From Lactobacillus sp. PV034 (GTDB lineage Bacteria; Bacillota; Bacilli; Lactobacillales; Lactobacillaceae): DNA of 64,000 bases. Positions 1 to 8,438 of this stretch are shown piece after piece (position 1 is the first letter of the stretch; the number at the start of each line of letters is the position of its first letter). Below the pieces are notes generated by a model. That model was not told where the DNA came from, ran no database searches, and saw nothing but the letters and a program-made list of their open reading frames with translations. The DNA is taken from positions 563,001 through 627,000 of the forward strand of contig NZ_CP041982.1 of the NCBI RefSeq assembly GCF_014522305.1. Direction: 5' to 3'. Position numbers and translations under genes: made by a program.

Positions 1-1806
1 TTGTTCATCATCATTGCTCTTATCTTGACTAAAAGTAATTCCAATTTTTAACGGTTTATCGCGTAAAGAATTTTGTTTCTTAAATTCTCGATAGTACATC
101 ATTGCCATTGGTGTAGAAGCATGATTTCCACCTACGTGAGTAGTAAAGAGAGCATTAAATTCTCCATTACGTGAGCGTTTATCCCAATTATCTAAGATAT
201 CTTTAACCACTTTCTCGACGTGCTTTTCATTATTATCATAGACACTTGGTTCAATCATATCGTCAGTATCTTCCGGTTGGAGGTTAGCAATTCTATTTTT
301 AATATCATCCTCCGTATAGTTAGGATATCGAGCTTTAAAATATGCAGGTAAGTATTGCTCTTTTAATACTTCTTCACTTAAAGTTGTTTCAAAATCAACC
401 TTAAAGCCTAAAGTATTACCATCCCTAATGGCATCAGAAATAGTATAGCTATGGATATTACTGCTAAATATATCTTTAGTAGTTGGAGAATTATCAAAAT
501 TAGGCGTGCCTGTATAACCTACCCAAGCTGATCTTGGTAAAGCCCTCTTAATATTATTCAACATGTCACCAGCAGTTGAACGGTGAGCCTCATCAACAAT
601 GAATAAAATATTCTTGTCAGCTAATGTACTAATATCCTTTTTGTCTTTTACTAGTGCTGACATCTTTTGTAATGAGGTAACGATGATACCATTACGTTTA
701 GACTTAAGCTTATTAGCCAAAACCCATCTATTAGCTGCGTCAGTCACTACACCACCAATACCATTTTCATCCTTTTCAGGATCATAAGCACTATATTCTT
801 CTACTGTTTGATTAGTAAGAGCAACTCTATCAACTAGAAAGACAACTTTATCTACATTTGGTAAATGAGAAGCCAGCCAAGCAGTCTTGAAAGAAGAAAT
901 TGTTTTTCCTGAACCTGTGGCATGCCAAACATATCCAATCCCTTGATCATGGATATCAAAATTATGTTGACGAACTTTATCAATAATTGAGCTTGCAGCA
1001 TAAACTTGATACGGACGCATAACCTTAATTGCTTGATTCTTAGGCGTACCATCCAGAATCATGTAATTGGTTGCCATTTGGTGTGCCATTGGAATAGATA
1101 AGACATTAGAAGTAAATTCATTCCAATCCATCACTGGAGAATTATCTTTTTTTCTTTGCCATCTGAAGGCAAAAGTTTTATTAAACTTTTCATGCGTGGT
1201 ATTGGCCATATATTTCGCATCTTCAGGCGTCATCCCCACAAGAATTTGTAAGGTAGAAAAAATACCAGTATATTGTCTTTCATAGATGTATTGCTGCATT
1301 TGATTTAGGGCTTCATCAACATCATGATTAGAAGCTTTTTCTTCAATTTGAATAATTGGTAAGCCATTAATAAGCAAAGTAGTATCAAAGCGCCGGTCTT
1401 GATAACCAGGAATAACAGCTGGTCTTTGAATCTGATTTACAACTTGATATTTAGTATTACCTGCTCCGACTTGAGCTTGATCAAACACCGTTAAATAAAC
1501 ATGATCTCCTGAATCTAAATCAACTTCAATTTGTGAGACACCATTTAAACCATAAAGAAACTGTCCTGCCTCATATGGGGTCTTTAAATTTTCAATAATT
1601 TGTTTTACTTGATTAAATTCGGTCTTAGATAAAGGATGATCAAGCTTATCTTGGTTATTATTTTCTAAGATATTTTTGAAATTATCCCATAAGTCAGCTG
1701 TAGTTTTAATATCTTTTCGATATTCCCATTGTTTAACTCCACCTAAAGTAGTTAGTTTATCTATTAATTCATCTTCAAATTTCAGTTCACTAGTTTGAAT
1801 TGCCAA
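1..1806 (-). CDS. hsdR: Type I restriction enzyme, R subunit (HsdR), partial
   Basis: The first 602 residues of a type I restriction-modification motor/nuclease subunit; the C-terminus lies beyond the left window edge (family usually about 1000 residues). Seen: N-terminal nuclease region with Asp near residue 141 and the E-x-K element IEEK near 154-157, then Walker A ATGSGKT at about 296-302 and DEAH at about 405-408 of the SF2 translocase. The start is a TTG at 1804-1806, chosen because GAGGAG lies about 8 bases upstream and no ATG fits. In this family HsdR works with HsdM and HsdS to cut DNA unmethylated at the HsdS site after ATP-driven translocation. No hsdM or hsdS is present upstream in the window; if they exist nearby they must lie beyond position 1. 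Confidence 0.93.
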   Translation of the reverse strand, partial: MAIQTSELKFEDELIDKLTTLGGVKQWEYRKDIKTTADLWDNFKNILENNNQDKLDHPLSKTEFNQVKQIIENLKTPYEAGQFLYGLNGVSQIEVDLDSGDHVYLTVFDQAQVGAGNTKYQVVNQIQRPAVIPGYQDRRFDTTLLINGLPIIQIEEKASNHDVDEALNQMQQYIYERQYTGIFSTLQILVGMTPEDAKYMANTTHEKFNKTFAFRWQRKKDNSPVMDWNEFTSNVLSIPMAHQMATNYMILDGTPKNQAIKVMRPYQVYAASSIIDKVRQHNFDIHDQGIGYVWHATGSGKTISSFKTAWLASHLPNVDKVVFLVDRVALTNQTVEEYSAYDPEKDENGIGGVVTDAANRWVLANKLKSKRNGIIVTSLQKMSALVKDKKDISTLADKNILFIVDEAHRSTAGDMLNNIKRALPRSAWVGYTGTPNFDNSPTTKDIFSSNIHSYTISDAIRDGNTLGFKVDFETTLSEEVLKEQYLPAYFKARYPNYTEDDIKNRIANLQPEDTDDMIEPSVYDNNEKHVEKVVKDILDNWDKRSRNGEFNALFTTHVGGNHASTPMAMMYYREFKKQNSLRDKPLKIGITFSQDKSNDDEQ

Positions 1807-1840
1807 AACAATTACTCCTCTATTAATTTCTAATAATTAG

Positions 1841-1846
1841 ATTATA
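1841..1846 (-). promoter_or_regulatory. Putative -10 element for hsdR
   Basis: A perfect TATAAT on the - strand about 35 bases before the TTG start of hsdR. No good -35 hexamer is visible at the usual spacing, so this is a weak prediction. Confidence 0.35.
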
Positions 1847-1892
1847 CAATATAAACTATCACTTGATTGGAACGAAAGTCATAAGACAAAAC

Positions 1893-1924
1893 AAAAAAAT
1901 AGCTAGTATTAAACTAACTATTTT
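1893..1924 (-). terminator. Intrinsic terminator after the hydroxyacid dehydrogenase gene
   Basis: An 11-bp stem around a 7-base loop, followed by a T-rich run on the - strand. The one irregular pair is G-U on the - strand and a mismatch on the + strand, so it suits - strand transcription. It isolates hsdR from the gene upstream. Confidence 0.75.
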
Positions 1925-1929
1925 CATCT

Positions 1930-2793
1930 CTATTTCCACCACAATTTAACCAGGGCTTGGGTACCATCATTACCTAAGCCTTTTTGGTCTACCAAAATTT
2001 CATATAACTTTTTAGCTTGCGTAGTGGCAGGTAAATCTAAGTTCATCTTTTCTGCTTCTTCCAAAGCAATACGTAAATCTTTCAAAAAGTGCTTGGCAAA
2101 AAATCCTGGTGTATAATCTTGCTTCAAAATTCTTGGACCATAATTGCTCAAACTCCAGTTTTGACCGGCCCCACTAGATACTGTTTTAATAACTTCATCC
2201 AGATCTAAGCCTGCAGCTTTGCCATAAACCAACATTTCGCTCATTCCAGTCATTGTGCCAGCAATCATAATTTGGTTAGCCATCTTGGCATGTTGACCGC
2301 TACCAGCTGGACCAAAATAATATTGTTGACTACTAATTTTAGTTAATAAAGGTTTAATTTTTTCAAAATCAGCCTTTTCTCCACCAATCATCATAGTCAA
2401 AGTTCCATTCTTAGCCCCAATATCACCACCTGAAACTGGAGCATCTAAAACTGCTACTCCCTTTTTGGCTCCATCTTGAGCAATTTTCTGAGCCAAACTT
2501 GGTTTACTAGTTGTCATCTCGATTAACAATTGCCCAGCTTGAGCAGCACCGAGAATACCATTTTTCCCATAATAGACTTCTTCAACATCTTTTGGAAAAC
2601 CAACCATGGTCATCACTACATCATTATTTTTTGTTGCTGCCGCTGGCGTATCTGCCCAAACAGCACCTGCATCAAGTACTGCTTGCGCATGTGCCTTAGT
2701 TCGATTAAAAACTGTTACTTCATTTCCGTGTTTTAGGAGATTTTTAATAATTCCAGTTCCCATAACACCAGTACCAATAAATCCAATTTTCAT
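1930..2793 (-). CDS. NAD(P)-dependent beta-hydroxyacid dehydrogenase (3-hydroxyisobutyrate dehydrogenase family)
   Basis: A 287-residue cytosolic oxidoreductase of the family that includes 3-hydroxyisobutyrate dehydrogenase, tartronate semialdehyde reductase (GarR) and glyoxylate reductases. Seen: N-terminal Rossmann motif GFIGTGVMG, the substrate-binding signature DAPVSGGDIGAKNGTL near residues 117-132, and the catalytic lysine in GSGQHAKMANQ near residue 170. Length is normal for the family. The gene stands alone with its own terminator, so context does not reveal the substrate. The family assignment is firm; whether it acts on hydroxyisobutyrate, succinic semialdehyde or another short acid cannot be read from the sequence. 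Confidence 0.9.
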   Translation of the reverse strand: MKIGFIGTGVMGTGIIKNLLKHGNEVTVFNRTKAHAQAVLDAGAVWADTPAAATKNNDVVMTMVGFPKDVEEVYYGKNGILGAAQAGQLLIEMTTSKPSLAQKIAQDGAKKGVAVLDAPVSGGDIGAKNGTLTMMIGGEKADFEKIKPLLTKISSQQYYFGPAGSGQHAKMANQIMIAGTMTGMSEMLVYGKAAGLDLDEVIKTVSSGAGQNWSLSNYGPRILKQDYTPGFFAKHFLKDLRIALEEAEKMNLDLPATTQAKKLYEILVDQKGLGNDGTQALVKLWWK

Positions 2794-2860
2794 AAAAATT
2801 CTCCTTTTTCAAAAAAATATTCTGATATTTTGCGTAATTAAAGATAGCTCTACTTTTATC

Positions 2861-3706
2861 TTACGCTACTTTGCTTGTGCCATCGTCATAATTTAAAGTT
2901 ACGCCATTTTCCACATTAAAAATATAAACATTGAAGTGAACAGTATTAGAATTAATAGATTGGCCTTCCATCTCTACTCCACGTGCCAAAAGTTCATCAC
3001 CACGAAAAATTGGCGTAACCCGATAACGAACATAATTATTAGGATTGGCTTTTAAATAATCAGCTACTTGATCTTCATATCTCACCATATCTGGATCATT
3101 TAATTGCCGTGTACCAGTCATTAAATTTTTCCAATTATTATTTTGACCAGTTAACTGATATCCAATTAAGTGTGAGCGATTATAGAGCCAGCCTCCAGCA
3201 ATTCTCTTATTATGCCAGCCAGTTGGTGTAACATTTAAAGGCTGACGTTTAGTATGAGGCATAAGAGATCTATTTAGTAATGCATTAGCGGAAGTCACCC
3301 GGTTCAAGTTATCTAAATTACCATATTCTTGCCAAGCTCCCTTTTGTGTTGAAAGGTCAGCTGCACTAAATTGGGGATCATTATTATTTACTGTAATTAC
3401 ATCTTGGCCCGAATAATTTAACTGAGCTAGTTTATTAGCTGAAACAGATTCAACTGCATGCGCCCCAGTATATTTTTTTAATTGCTGGCGCGCTTTGGCA
3501 ATTTTTTGATCTAAATCTTGAATCTCAGTTTCAGTTTTTTGATTTTCGGTTTCAATCTTTTTAGCTTTTTGTTCTGGGCTACGATCATACTTAATTACTT
3601 GCTTGATTTTAGCTTCAACATTAGTTTGAAGTGGTGAATTCAAAGTTGTTACCAGTCCACCTACTGCTAACCATCCAGTAATTAAGGTCACAATCTTTTT
3701 ATTCAT
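2861..3706 (-). CDS. Secreted or membrane-anchored DNA/RNA non-specific endonuclease (EndA/NucA-like)
   Basis: A 281-residue beta-beta-alpha-metal nuclease. Seen: a hydrophobic N-terminal segment (about 5-25) that may be a signal peptide or anchor, a charged coiled-coil-like stretch at about 40-78, then the nuclease domain with NRSHLIGYQLTG at about 176-187. NRSH replaces the DRGH of pneumococcal EndA and keeps the presumed catalytic histidine (179). TGTRQLN follows. Family knowledge: such enzymes degrade extracellular DNA or RNA with Mg, for nutrition, biofilm release or DNA uptake. The ATG directly abuts the stop of the upstream lipoprotein gene, so the two are probably co-translated. Confidence 0.88.
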   Translation of the reverse strand: MNKKIVTLITGWLAVGGLVTTLNSPLQTNVEAKIKQVIKYDRSPEQKAKKIETENQKTETEIQDLDQKIAKARQQLKKYTGAHAVESVSANKLAQLNYSGQDVITVNNNDPQFSAADLSTQKGAWQEYGNLDNLNRVTSANALLNRSLMPHTKRQPLNVTPTGWHNKRIAGGWLYNRSHLIGYQLTGQNNNWKNLMTGTRQLNDPDMVRYEDQVADYLKANPNNYVRYRVTPIFRGDELLARGVEMEGQSINSNTVHFNVYIFNVENGVTLNYDDGTSKVA

Positions 3707-4210
3707 TTATCTCTTAGCCTTTCTATATCCTGCGGCTATTGCCTCTTGTTCACTATTAAAATAAACTACATTAGCTGAATTCATCCGATAACCAGCTTGT
3801 CCGGGAACATGATAAATATGAGAATGAGAATTACCAATAATCTTTTGTGAATTACTTGTATCTAAATCACCGTGCTGGGTAGTAGAAGTTGTTGTATCTA
3901 CACTTGAAGAAGTATTATTTTCTCTTTGCTGCTTTTGTTCTTCTTGGGCCTGCTTTTGCTGCTCTTCTTGCTGTTTTTGATCATTGAGTTGATCTTGCAA
4001 CTTCTGATACTCTTTTTCTTTATCCTTTTTTTCTCGCGTTAGCGTATCTTTTTTGGCTTTTGCACTTGCTAATCTTTTCGTTCCAACTTTCTTAACTTCG
4101 ATATGTTCCTGGTTTGACGTTGAGTTAGTCGAACTGCAAGCACTTAAACCTAAAAAAGTGCCAAACAACATTACTCCACCTACAAATTTAACCAACTTAT
4201 TCTTTTTCAC
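3707..4210 (-). CDS. Lipoprotein with coiled coil and C-terminal sunset-like domain
   Basis: A 167-residue surface lipoprotein. Seen: signal peptide with lipobox LSAC (Cys about residue 25), a long Lys/Glu/Gln-rich coiled coil (about 50-95), a Ser/Thr linker, and a C-terminal module with GNSHSHIYHVPGQAGY and a terminal EAIAAGYRKAKR. That end resembles the small sunset domain often attached to bacterial extracellular nucleases. The usual cysteines of the related Ada-type metal site are absent. The gene ends exactly where the nuclease begins, so the domain commonly fused to nucleases is here on a separate, membrane-tethered partner. Function is unknown; tethering or positioning of the nuclease is inference. 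Confidence 0.75.
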   Translation of the reverse strand: MKKNKLVKFVGGVMLFGTFLGLSACSSTNSTSNQEHIEVKKVGTKRLASAKAKKDTLTREKKDKEKEYQKLQDQLNDQKQQEEQQKQAQEEQKQQRENNTSSSVDTTTSTTQHGDLDTSNSQKIIGNSHSHIYHVPGQAGYRMNSANVVYFNSEQEAIAAGYRKAKR

Positions 4211-4233
4211 CTAAAACTCCCTCATTACAAATA

Positions 4234-4265
4234 AAAGCGAAACTAGATTACTAGTTCCGCTTTTA
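4234..4265 (-). terminator. Intrinsic terminator after the FMN-binding gene
   Basis: A 14-bp stem with a 4-base loop and flanking A/T runs. One pair is G-U on the - strand but A-C on the + strand, so the fold is intact only in - strand RNA. It starts 3 bases past the FMN-binding gene. Confidence 0.8.
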
Positions 4266-4268
4266 AAA

Positions 4269-4544
4269 TTACTTTTCAGCTTTACTCAAAGCTTCTTTAG
4301 TTGCTTCAATAACTGCTTTAGACGTAGTGGTTGCACCAGTAATAGCATCGACATCAGCCGATTGCTTAGCTAAAATCTCATCTTTTAAATGAGGTCCAGC
4401 CATTTTACCAAACATAATGCTTTCACAAGAAACATCAATGTTTACATCTTCTATAGCCGTTTCATTAACAGTTAAATCAACTTTAATCTCTCCTGACATA
4501 CCTTTGGCAGTAGCAGAATATGAACCTGGATTGTACTTAATCAA
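4269..4544 (-). CDS. Small stand-alone FMN-binding domain protein
   Basis: A 91-residue protein consisting only of an FMN_bind domain. Seen: the flavinylation motif D-A-I-T-G-A-T-T-T at residues 66-74, matching the pattern in which ApbE attaches FMN covalently to the last Thr, and a typical N-terminal beta-rich half. There is no signal peptide, membrane segment or fused reductase, although most family members are parts of larger, usually exported flavoproteins such as fumarate reductases or RnfG/NqrC. No flavin transferase or reductase partner lies next to it. It may serve as an electron-carrying module for a protein encoded elsewhere (inference). It is flanked by a terminator, hence monocistronic. 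Confidence 0.82.
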   Translation of the reverse strand: MIKYNPGSYSATAKGMSGEIKVDLTVNETAIEDVNIDVSCESIMFGKMAGPHLKDEILAKQSADVDAITGATTTSKAVIEATKEALSKAEK

Positions 4545-4618
4545 TTTACTCTACACTTTCCTTAAAACATATAATATGAGTTTATCATGAATTGACCTAC
4601 ATAAAAAGATGAAATTTA

Positions 4619-6397
4619 CTAATTTTCATTAATTACAGCTAACATCTCTTTACCAAAGCGACGCATTTTTGTTTTACCAATTCCATTAATAGCTAACATT
4701 GCGGCTTCATTTTTTGGTTTGAGTTGGGCCATCATCTTTAAAGTTGCATCAGAGAATATCATAAAGGCAGGAACTCCTTCTTTACGTGCCAGTTCCCAAC
4801 GTTTAGAACGTAGTGCTGCAAATAAATCAGCATTTTGCACTTCATCAACACGTGCTCCCTTTTGACTAACTGCACGTTTTCTTAATTCTCGACGTTGAAC
4901 TTTCTTCTTACCATCAAGCACATCCCATCCCTTATTGGTTACATGCAAGATAGGATACGGATTACCATCAGATTCTAAAAATTCATTAGCAACTAAATAA
5001 TTAATTAAATCACTGGCATATTGTTGAGAAGTTTTTAAACTTCCAAAATGCTTCATTTCATTAGCACCTATTTCGCGCATCCGCATTGTGGTTGAACCGG
5101 TAACTGCTTGCGCAATTACGCTCTTGCCAAATCGCCCATCTAATTCATAAATCATTTGAATAATCTTTTGAGCATCAGCTGTTACGTCTAACAATTTACC
5201 CCTTAATTTACAATTAGAACAATGGCCACAAGGATCACAATCCTGGCCAAAATAGCGCACAATAAACTGCTGCAAACATTGATCAGTATTCGCATAAGCA
5301 CTAATAGCCGCTAACTTGCGATATTGCCGCTTCTTATAGTCATCATCAGCATCTGATTCATCAATAAACCAACGATATTGGTGCATGTCTCCAGGATGAT
5401 AAAGAAAAATTGCTTCACAATCATCACCATCACGTCCTGCTCGCCCTGCTTCTTGATAGTAAGCTTCGATATTTTTGGCAGAATTAGCATGAATTACAAA
5501 ACGAACATTACTCTTATCAATACCCATGCCAAAGGCATTAGTCGCTACAATTACCTGGACGCGATCATAAAGAAAATCATCTTGCACCTGACTCCTTTTT
5601 TCACTAGACATCCCACCATGATAGCCAGCCACTTTAATACCTTTAATAGATAAATATTCATTTATTTCTTCAACACGTTTACGGGTATTAGTATATACAA
5701 TTCCCGCCTGATCTGGATGTTGCTGAATATAGCGCAAAATATAACGCTTGCTATCACGCACTCCATTTTCTACTGTAAACGCTAAATTCGGTCTTGCAAA
5801 GGAAGTAATCACATAATTACTAGTTGGAATCTCCAATTGCTCTCCAATATCTTTTTGGACTGCCGGAGTAGCAGTTGCGGTCAGTGCAAGAATATTAGGC
5901 TGACTTTTCAAACCATTAATTCCTGCAAGAATTTGGCGATAAGCTGGTCGAAAATCATGGCCCCATTGTGAAATACAGTGAGCCTCATCCACTGCTACGA
6001 GACTAATATTAAGAAAATTTAACTGATAGCGAAAATAATCTAAAGCTAAACGCTCAGGTGTAACATATAGTAATTTAAGCTTACCTTCATAAGCCCGACG
6101 CAAGATGGGATTAACCTCTTCTTGCGGCGTAGTCGAATTAAGTGCAGCTGCAGCAATCCCATTCTGGCGTAAAGTATCTATTTGATCCTTCATTAATGAG
6201 ATTAAGGGTGAAATAACTAAAGTAACACCGTCCATTACCAAAGCTGGAATTTGATAACATAACGATTTACCGCCACCAGTTGGCATAATGGCAAGGGCAT
6301 TTTTTCCTGAAAGTGCTAAATTAATAATTTTTTCTTGTCCAGGACGAAAAGAATCATAGCCGAAAAAATCTTTTAAAACTGTTTTTGGGTTACGCAT
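4619..6397 (-). CDS. recQ: ATP-dependent DNA helicase RecQ
   Basis: A 592-residue 3'-5' superfamily 2 helicase for recombinational repair and stalled forks. Seen: Walker A PTGGGKS at about 39-45, DEAH followed by CISQWGHDFRP at about 137-150, the helicase C domain ending in QEAGRAGRDG, the RecQ zinc-binding cysteines (CLQQF through CDPCGHCSNC near 365-390), a winged-helix region, and a C-terminal HRDC domain (about 515-590, with INGIGKTKMRRFG). All RecQ domains are present and length is normal. No clear co-transcribed partner. Confidence 0.96.
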   Translation of the reverse strand: MRNPKTVLKDFFGYDSFRPGQEKIINLALSGKNALAIMPTGGGKSLCYQIPALVMDGVTLVISPLISLMKDQIDTLRQNGIAAAALNSTTPQEEVNPILRRAYEGKLKLLYVTPERLALDYFRYQLNFLNISLVAVDEAHCISQWGHDFRPAYRQILAGINGLKSQPNILALTATATPAVQKDIGEQLEIPTSNYVITSFARPNLAFTVENGVRDSKRYILRYIQQHPDQAGIVYTNTRKRVEEINEYLSIKGIKVAGYHGGMSSEKRSQVQDDFLYDRVQVIVATNAFGMGIDKSNVRFVIHANSAKNIEAYYQEAGRAGRDGDDCEAIFLYHPGDMHQYRWFIDESDADDDYKKRQYRKLAAISAYANTDQCLQQFIVRYFGQDCDPCGHCSNCKLRGKLLDVTADAQKIIQMIYELDGRFGKSVIAQAVTGSTTMRMREIGANEMKHFGSLKTSQQYASDLINYLVANEFLESDGNPYPILHVTNKGWDVLDGKKKVQRRELRKRAVSQKGARVDEVQNADLFAALRSKRWELARKEGVPAFMIFSDATLKMMAQLKPKNEAAMLAINGIGKTKMRRFGKEMLAVINEN

Positions 6398-6457
6398 TTT
6401 TCCTCCTGTTTCTTTTTAAAATACATACCAGATTATTTTACTCTTTTTTGTCTAAAC

Positions 6458-6486
6458 AAAAAACCATTCCAAAGGAATGGTTTTTT
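6458..6486 (-). terminator. Intrinsic terminator (symmetrical)
   Basis: A 13-bp stem, 3-base AAA loop, flanked by A and T runs on both sides, so it could work on either strand. It lies 70 bases downstream of the small membrane-protein gene on the - strand and upstream of recQ. The 70 bases before it hold nothing else recognisable. Confidence 0.85.
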
Positions 6487-6556
6487 CATAGTTAATTCAA
6501 GTGTGCTTTGTTTAACAATAAATCGTTTAATTAAAATTGGCTTAACAAGTTTCGTT

Positions 6557-6889
6557 TTATTGTTCAGCTTCTTCAATTAATTCTTTCAAAGTACTGTAAG
6601 TGCAATCTTTACCATACTTATTTTCCAATGATTCAAGAATATAAGCATTATCTTTGTTGCGGTGAATCATTTCACGGGCATCAGCAATAATTTGTTCCTT
6701 TAAATCATCAGAAACTTTGATATTACCATCTTTATCTACTTCAGCTAAAGTAGTATCACTAGCATCGGTATCACTACCGTTTTCAGCTTCATTTAAATGC
6801 TTTTGCTTAAGGTAATATGCAGTAGCAGCTGCAGCAATTCCACCTAATCCAGCAATCAATCCAACTTTGCCTAATACTCTTTTACTCAT
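6557..6889 (-). CDS. Small protein of unknown function with N-terminal membrane segment
   Basis: A 110-residue protein that I do not recognise. Seen: an N-terminal glycine/alanine-rich hydrophobic stretch (about residues 8-26) likely to be a membrane anchor, an acidic Ser/Asp linker (about 35-50), and a C-terminal helical, charged region (about 58-110) with one cysteine. The orientation of the anchor is not certain because basic residues flank both sides. The gene has a clear ATG and its own downstream terminator and appears monocistronic. Confidence 0.65.
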   Translation of the reverse strand: MSKRVLGKVGLIAGLGGIAAAATAYYLKQKHLNEAENGSDTDASDTTLAEVDKDGNIKVSDDLKEQIIADAREMIHRNKDNAYILESLENKYGKDCTYSTLKELIEEAEQ

Positions 6890-6969
6890 AATTATTACCT
6901 CTATTTCATATATTAACTCTACACTTATATTGTAGGTCCTTTCGCTTAAAAATACTAATAATAAGCTTT

Positions 6970-7635
6970 TTATTTAATCAAAAAATCATTAACAAATTCG
7001 TCAGCCTTAGGGTTTAGAGCTTGAGCATAAGCTACCTTAGGCTGTAATCCTTCTAGAACTTTATTATTGATTATAATGACAGGAACTTGATAGTTGCCCA
7101 AGTCTCTAAAACTTGCTTCTTGAACAATTACTTCTTCTCGATAAGCTGATGTACTTAAGACTTCTTTTGCTGCAGCAAGATCAAAACCAAGACTTTTAAT
7201 GATATCTAGTAATACGGCATGATCACTTATATTCTTATTTTCAGCAAATTCAGCCTTAAAAATTGCATCAATTAGGGCTTGAGTTTTGGTAGAATTAGCT
7301 TCAACACTTTGAATCCACGCCACTAAACGGTGAGCATCCAAGGTATTAGTATTATAAGCAAATCCTGCTTCAACATCTATGCCTTCTTTTTTCCCTTCTT
7401 CTTGCCACTTTTTAAAATACGCTTGTGCCTTATCTAAAGTAATATCTTTTTTCAACGATAATTTAGCTGCATTAGTTTCTACTGCTTTATCAGATGCATT
7501 TGGATTAATTTGATAAGCACGTGCTTCATACTCTACTTTATCTGTTAAATTTAATGCTTTAATTACATTTTGTAATCTTACTTGTGCTAAATAAGATGCC
7601 GGAGATGTAAAATCCGACCAAACTATAATTTTCAC
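6970..7635 (-). CDS. DsbA-family (FrnE-like) protein lacking the redox cysteines
   Basis: A 221-residue cytosolic thioredoxin/DsbA-fold protein. Start: the GTG at 7633-7635 is preferred because GAGAGGTGAT lies just upstream; an in-frame GTG at 7644 would fall inside that ribosome-binding site. Seen: MKIIVWSDFTSPASYL at the N-terminus, where FrnE proteins carry CPxC; here both cysteines are serines (about 11 and 14) and the whole protein has no cysteine. The family signatures NTLDAHRL (about 110) and the cis-proline VPV (about 185) are kept. So the fold is clear but classical disulfide chemistry is not possible; a serine-based transferase or isomerase, or a binding role, is inference. Confidence 0.85.
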   Translation of the reverse strand: MKIIVWSDFTSPASYLAQVRLQNVIKALNLTDKVEYEARAYQINPNASDKAVETNAAKLSLKKDITLDKAQAYFKKWQEEGKKEGIDVEAGFAYNTNTLDAHRLVAWIQSVEANSTKTQALIDAIFKAEFAENKNISDHAVLLDIIKSLGFDLAAAKEVLSTSAYREEVIVQEASFRDLGNYQVPVIIINNKVLEGLQPKVAYAQALNPKADEFVNDFLIK

Positions 7636-7710
7636 ATTTATCACCTCTCAACTTAAGTTTAATAATCCCAGATTTAACTTGCAATAATAATGACTCCAAG
7701 AAAAAATAAA

Positions 7711-7732
7711 AAGACAGGTCAATCCCTGTCTT
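7711..7732 (-). terminator. Intrinsic terminator after the lipoprotein gene
   Basis: An 8-bp stem (AAGACAGG/CCTGTCTT), 6-base loop, followed by a T-rich run on the - strand, only 5 bases past the stop of the lipoprotein gene at 7737. Confidence 0.8.
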
Positions 7733-7736
7733 CGTG

Positions 7737-8327
7737 TTAGTCTTGAGCCATAACTTGGTCAAAATTATTATTAAGAGTCTTATCTGTACTTTCAACTAAA
7801 TTGATACGACTACTATCCCTTGTCGTGTCTACCAAAACAATTGGTTTATTATCATGCATACAGAATAAATACGTTTCATGATGTCCTTGGTTACCTAAAT
7901 CATGATTGTAAATCGACATCACATCATAGTCATACTTATGCTCACCTTGAGGACTCCAACCAATTGATATTTTTTGTCCCTTTAAGTAGAAAGTATCCTT
8001 TTTAAAAGTATCCGGATAGAGCCGACCACCAGCCACTTTCAAGGAATGTTTATTATCATATTTAGTTAAACTAATCTTTCTTTGCTTAGCATACGCCTGC
8101 ATTTTTTGATCAAGGGTAGCACTTTTACGCTCATCCCAGCGTTGAGTTTCTTGCTTACTACTTTGACTAGGAACTTTTTTAGTATTAGAAGTAGATTTTT
8201 TAACTGTCTTCTTAGTGGGTTTATTAATCTCTAAACTATTACCATCTTTAGATACATTAACACTACAACCTGTACTTAAACCAGCTACAACCAAGGCCAA
8301 AGTACCTAATAAATATACTTTTTTCAT
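7737..8327 (-). CDS. Putative lipoprotein, DUF4767-like
   Basis: A 196-residue lipoprotein. Seen: signal peptide with lipobox LSTGC (Cys about residue 21), a Lys/Ser/Thr-rich linker to about residue 60, then a globular domain starting WDERKSATLDQKMQAYAKQRKIS and continuing with GRLYPDTF and WSPQGEHKYDYDVMSIYNHD. The W..KS..L...M pattern resembles DUF4767 domains found in many lactobacillar lipoproteins; I cannot confirm this without a search. Located on the outer face of the membrane. Function is unknown and the neighbours give no clue. It has a private terminator. Confidence 0.7.
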   Translation of the reverse strand: MKKVYLLGTLALVVAGLSTGCSVNVSKDGNSLEINKPTKKTVKKSTSNTKKVPSQSSKQETQRWDERKSATLDQKMQAYAKQRKISLTKYDNKHSLKVAGGRLYPDTFKKDTFYLKGQKISIGWSPQGEHKYDYDVMSIYNHDLGNQGHHETYLFCMHDNKPIVLVDTTRDSSRINLVESTDKTLNNNFDQVMAQD

Positions 8328-8438
8328 TTCTAACCTCTAGATTTATCTTTTTCTTTTATCCTACCATTAATCCCAAAAAATGCACAAAAAAATAATGATA
8401 GCTCAATACTACCATTGTTTTTTAAATCATCAATTAAC

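Noticed and set aside
7559..7795. A 78-codon - strand frame spanning the start of the FrnE-like gene
   Set aside because: It crosses the 7711-7732 terminator and overlaps two good genes in another frame.
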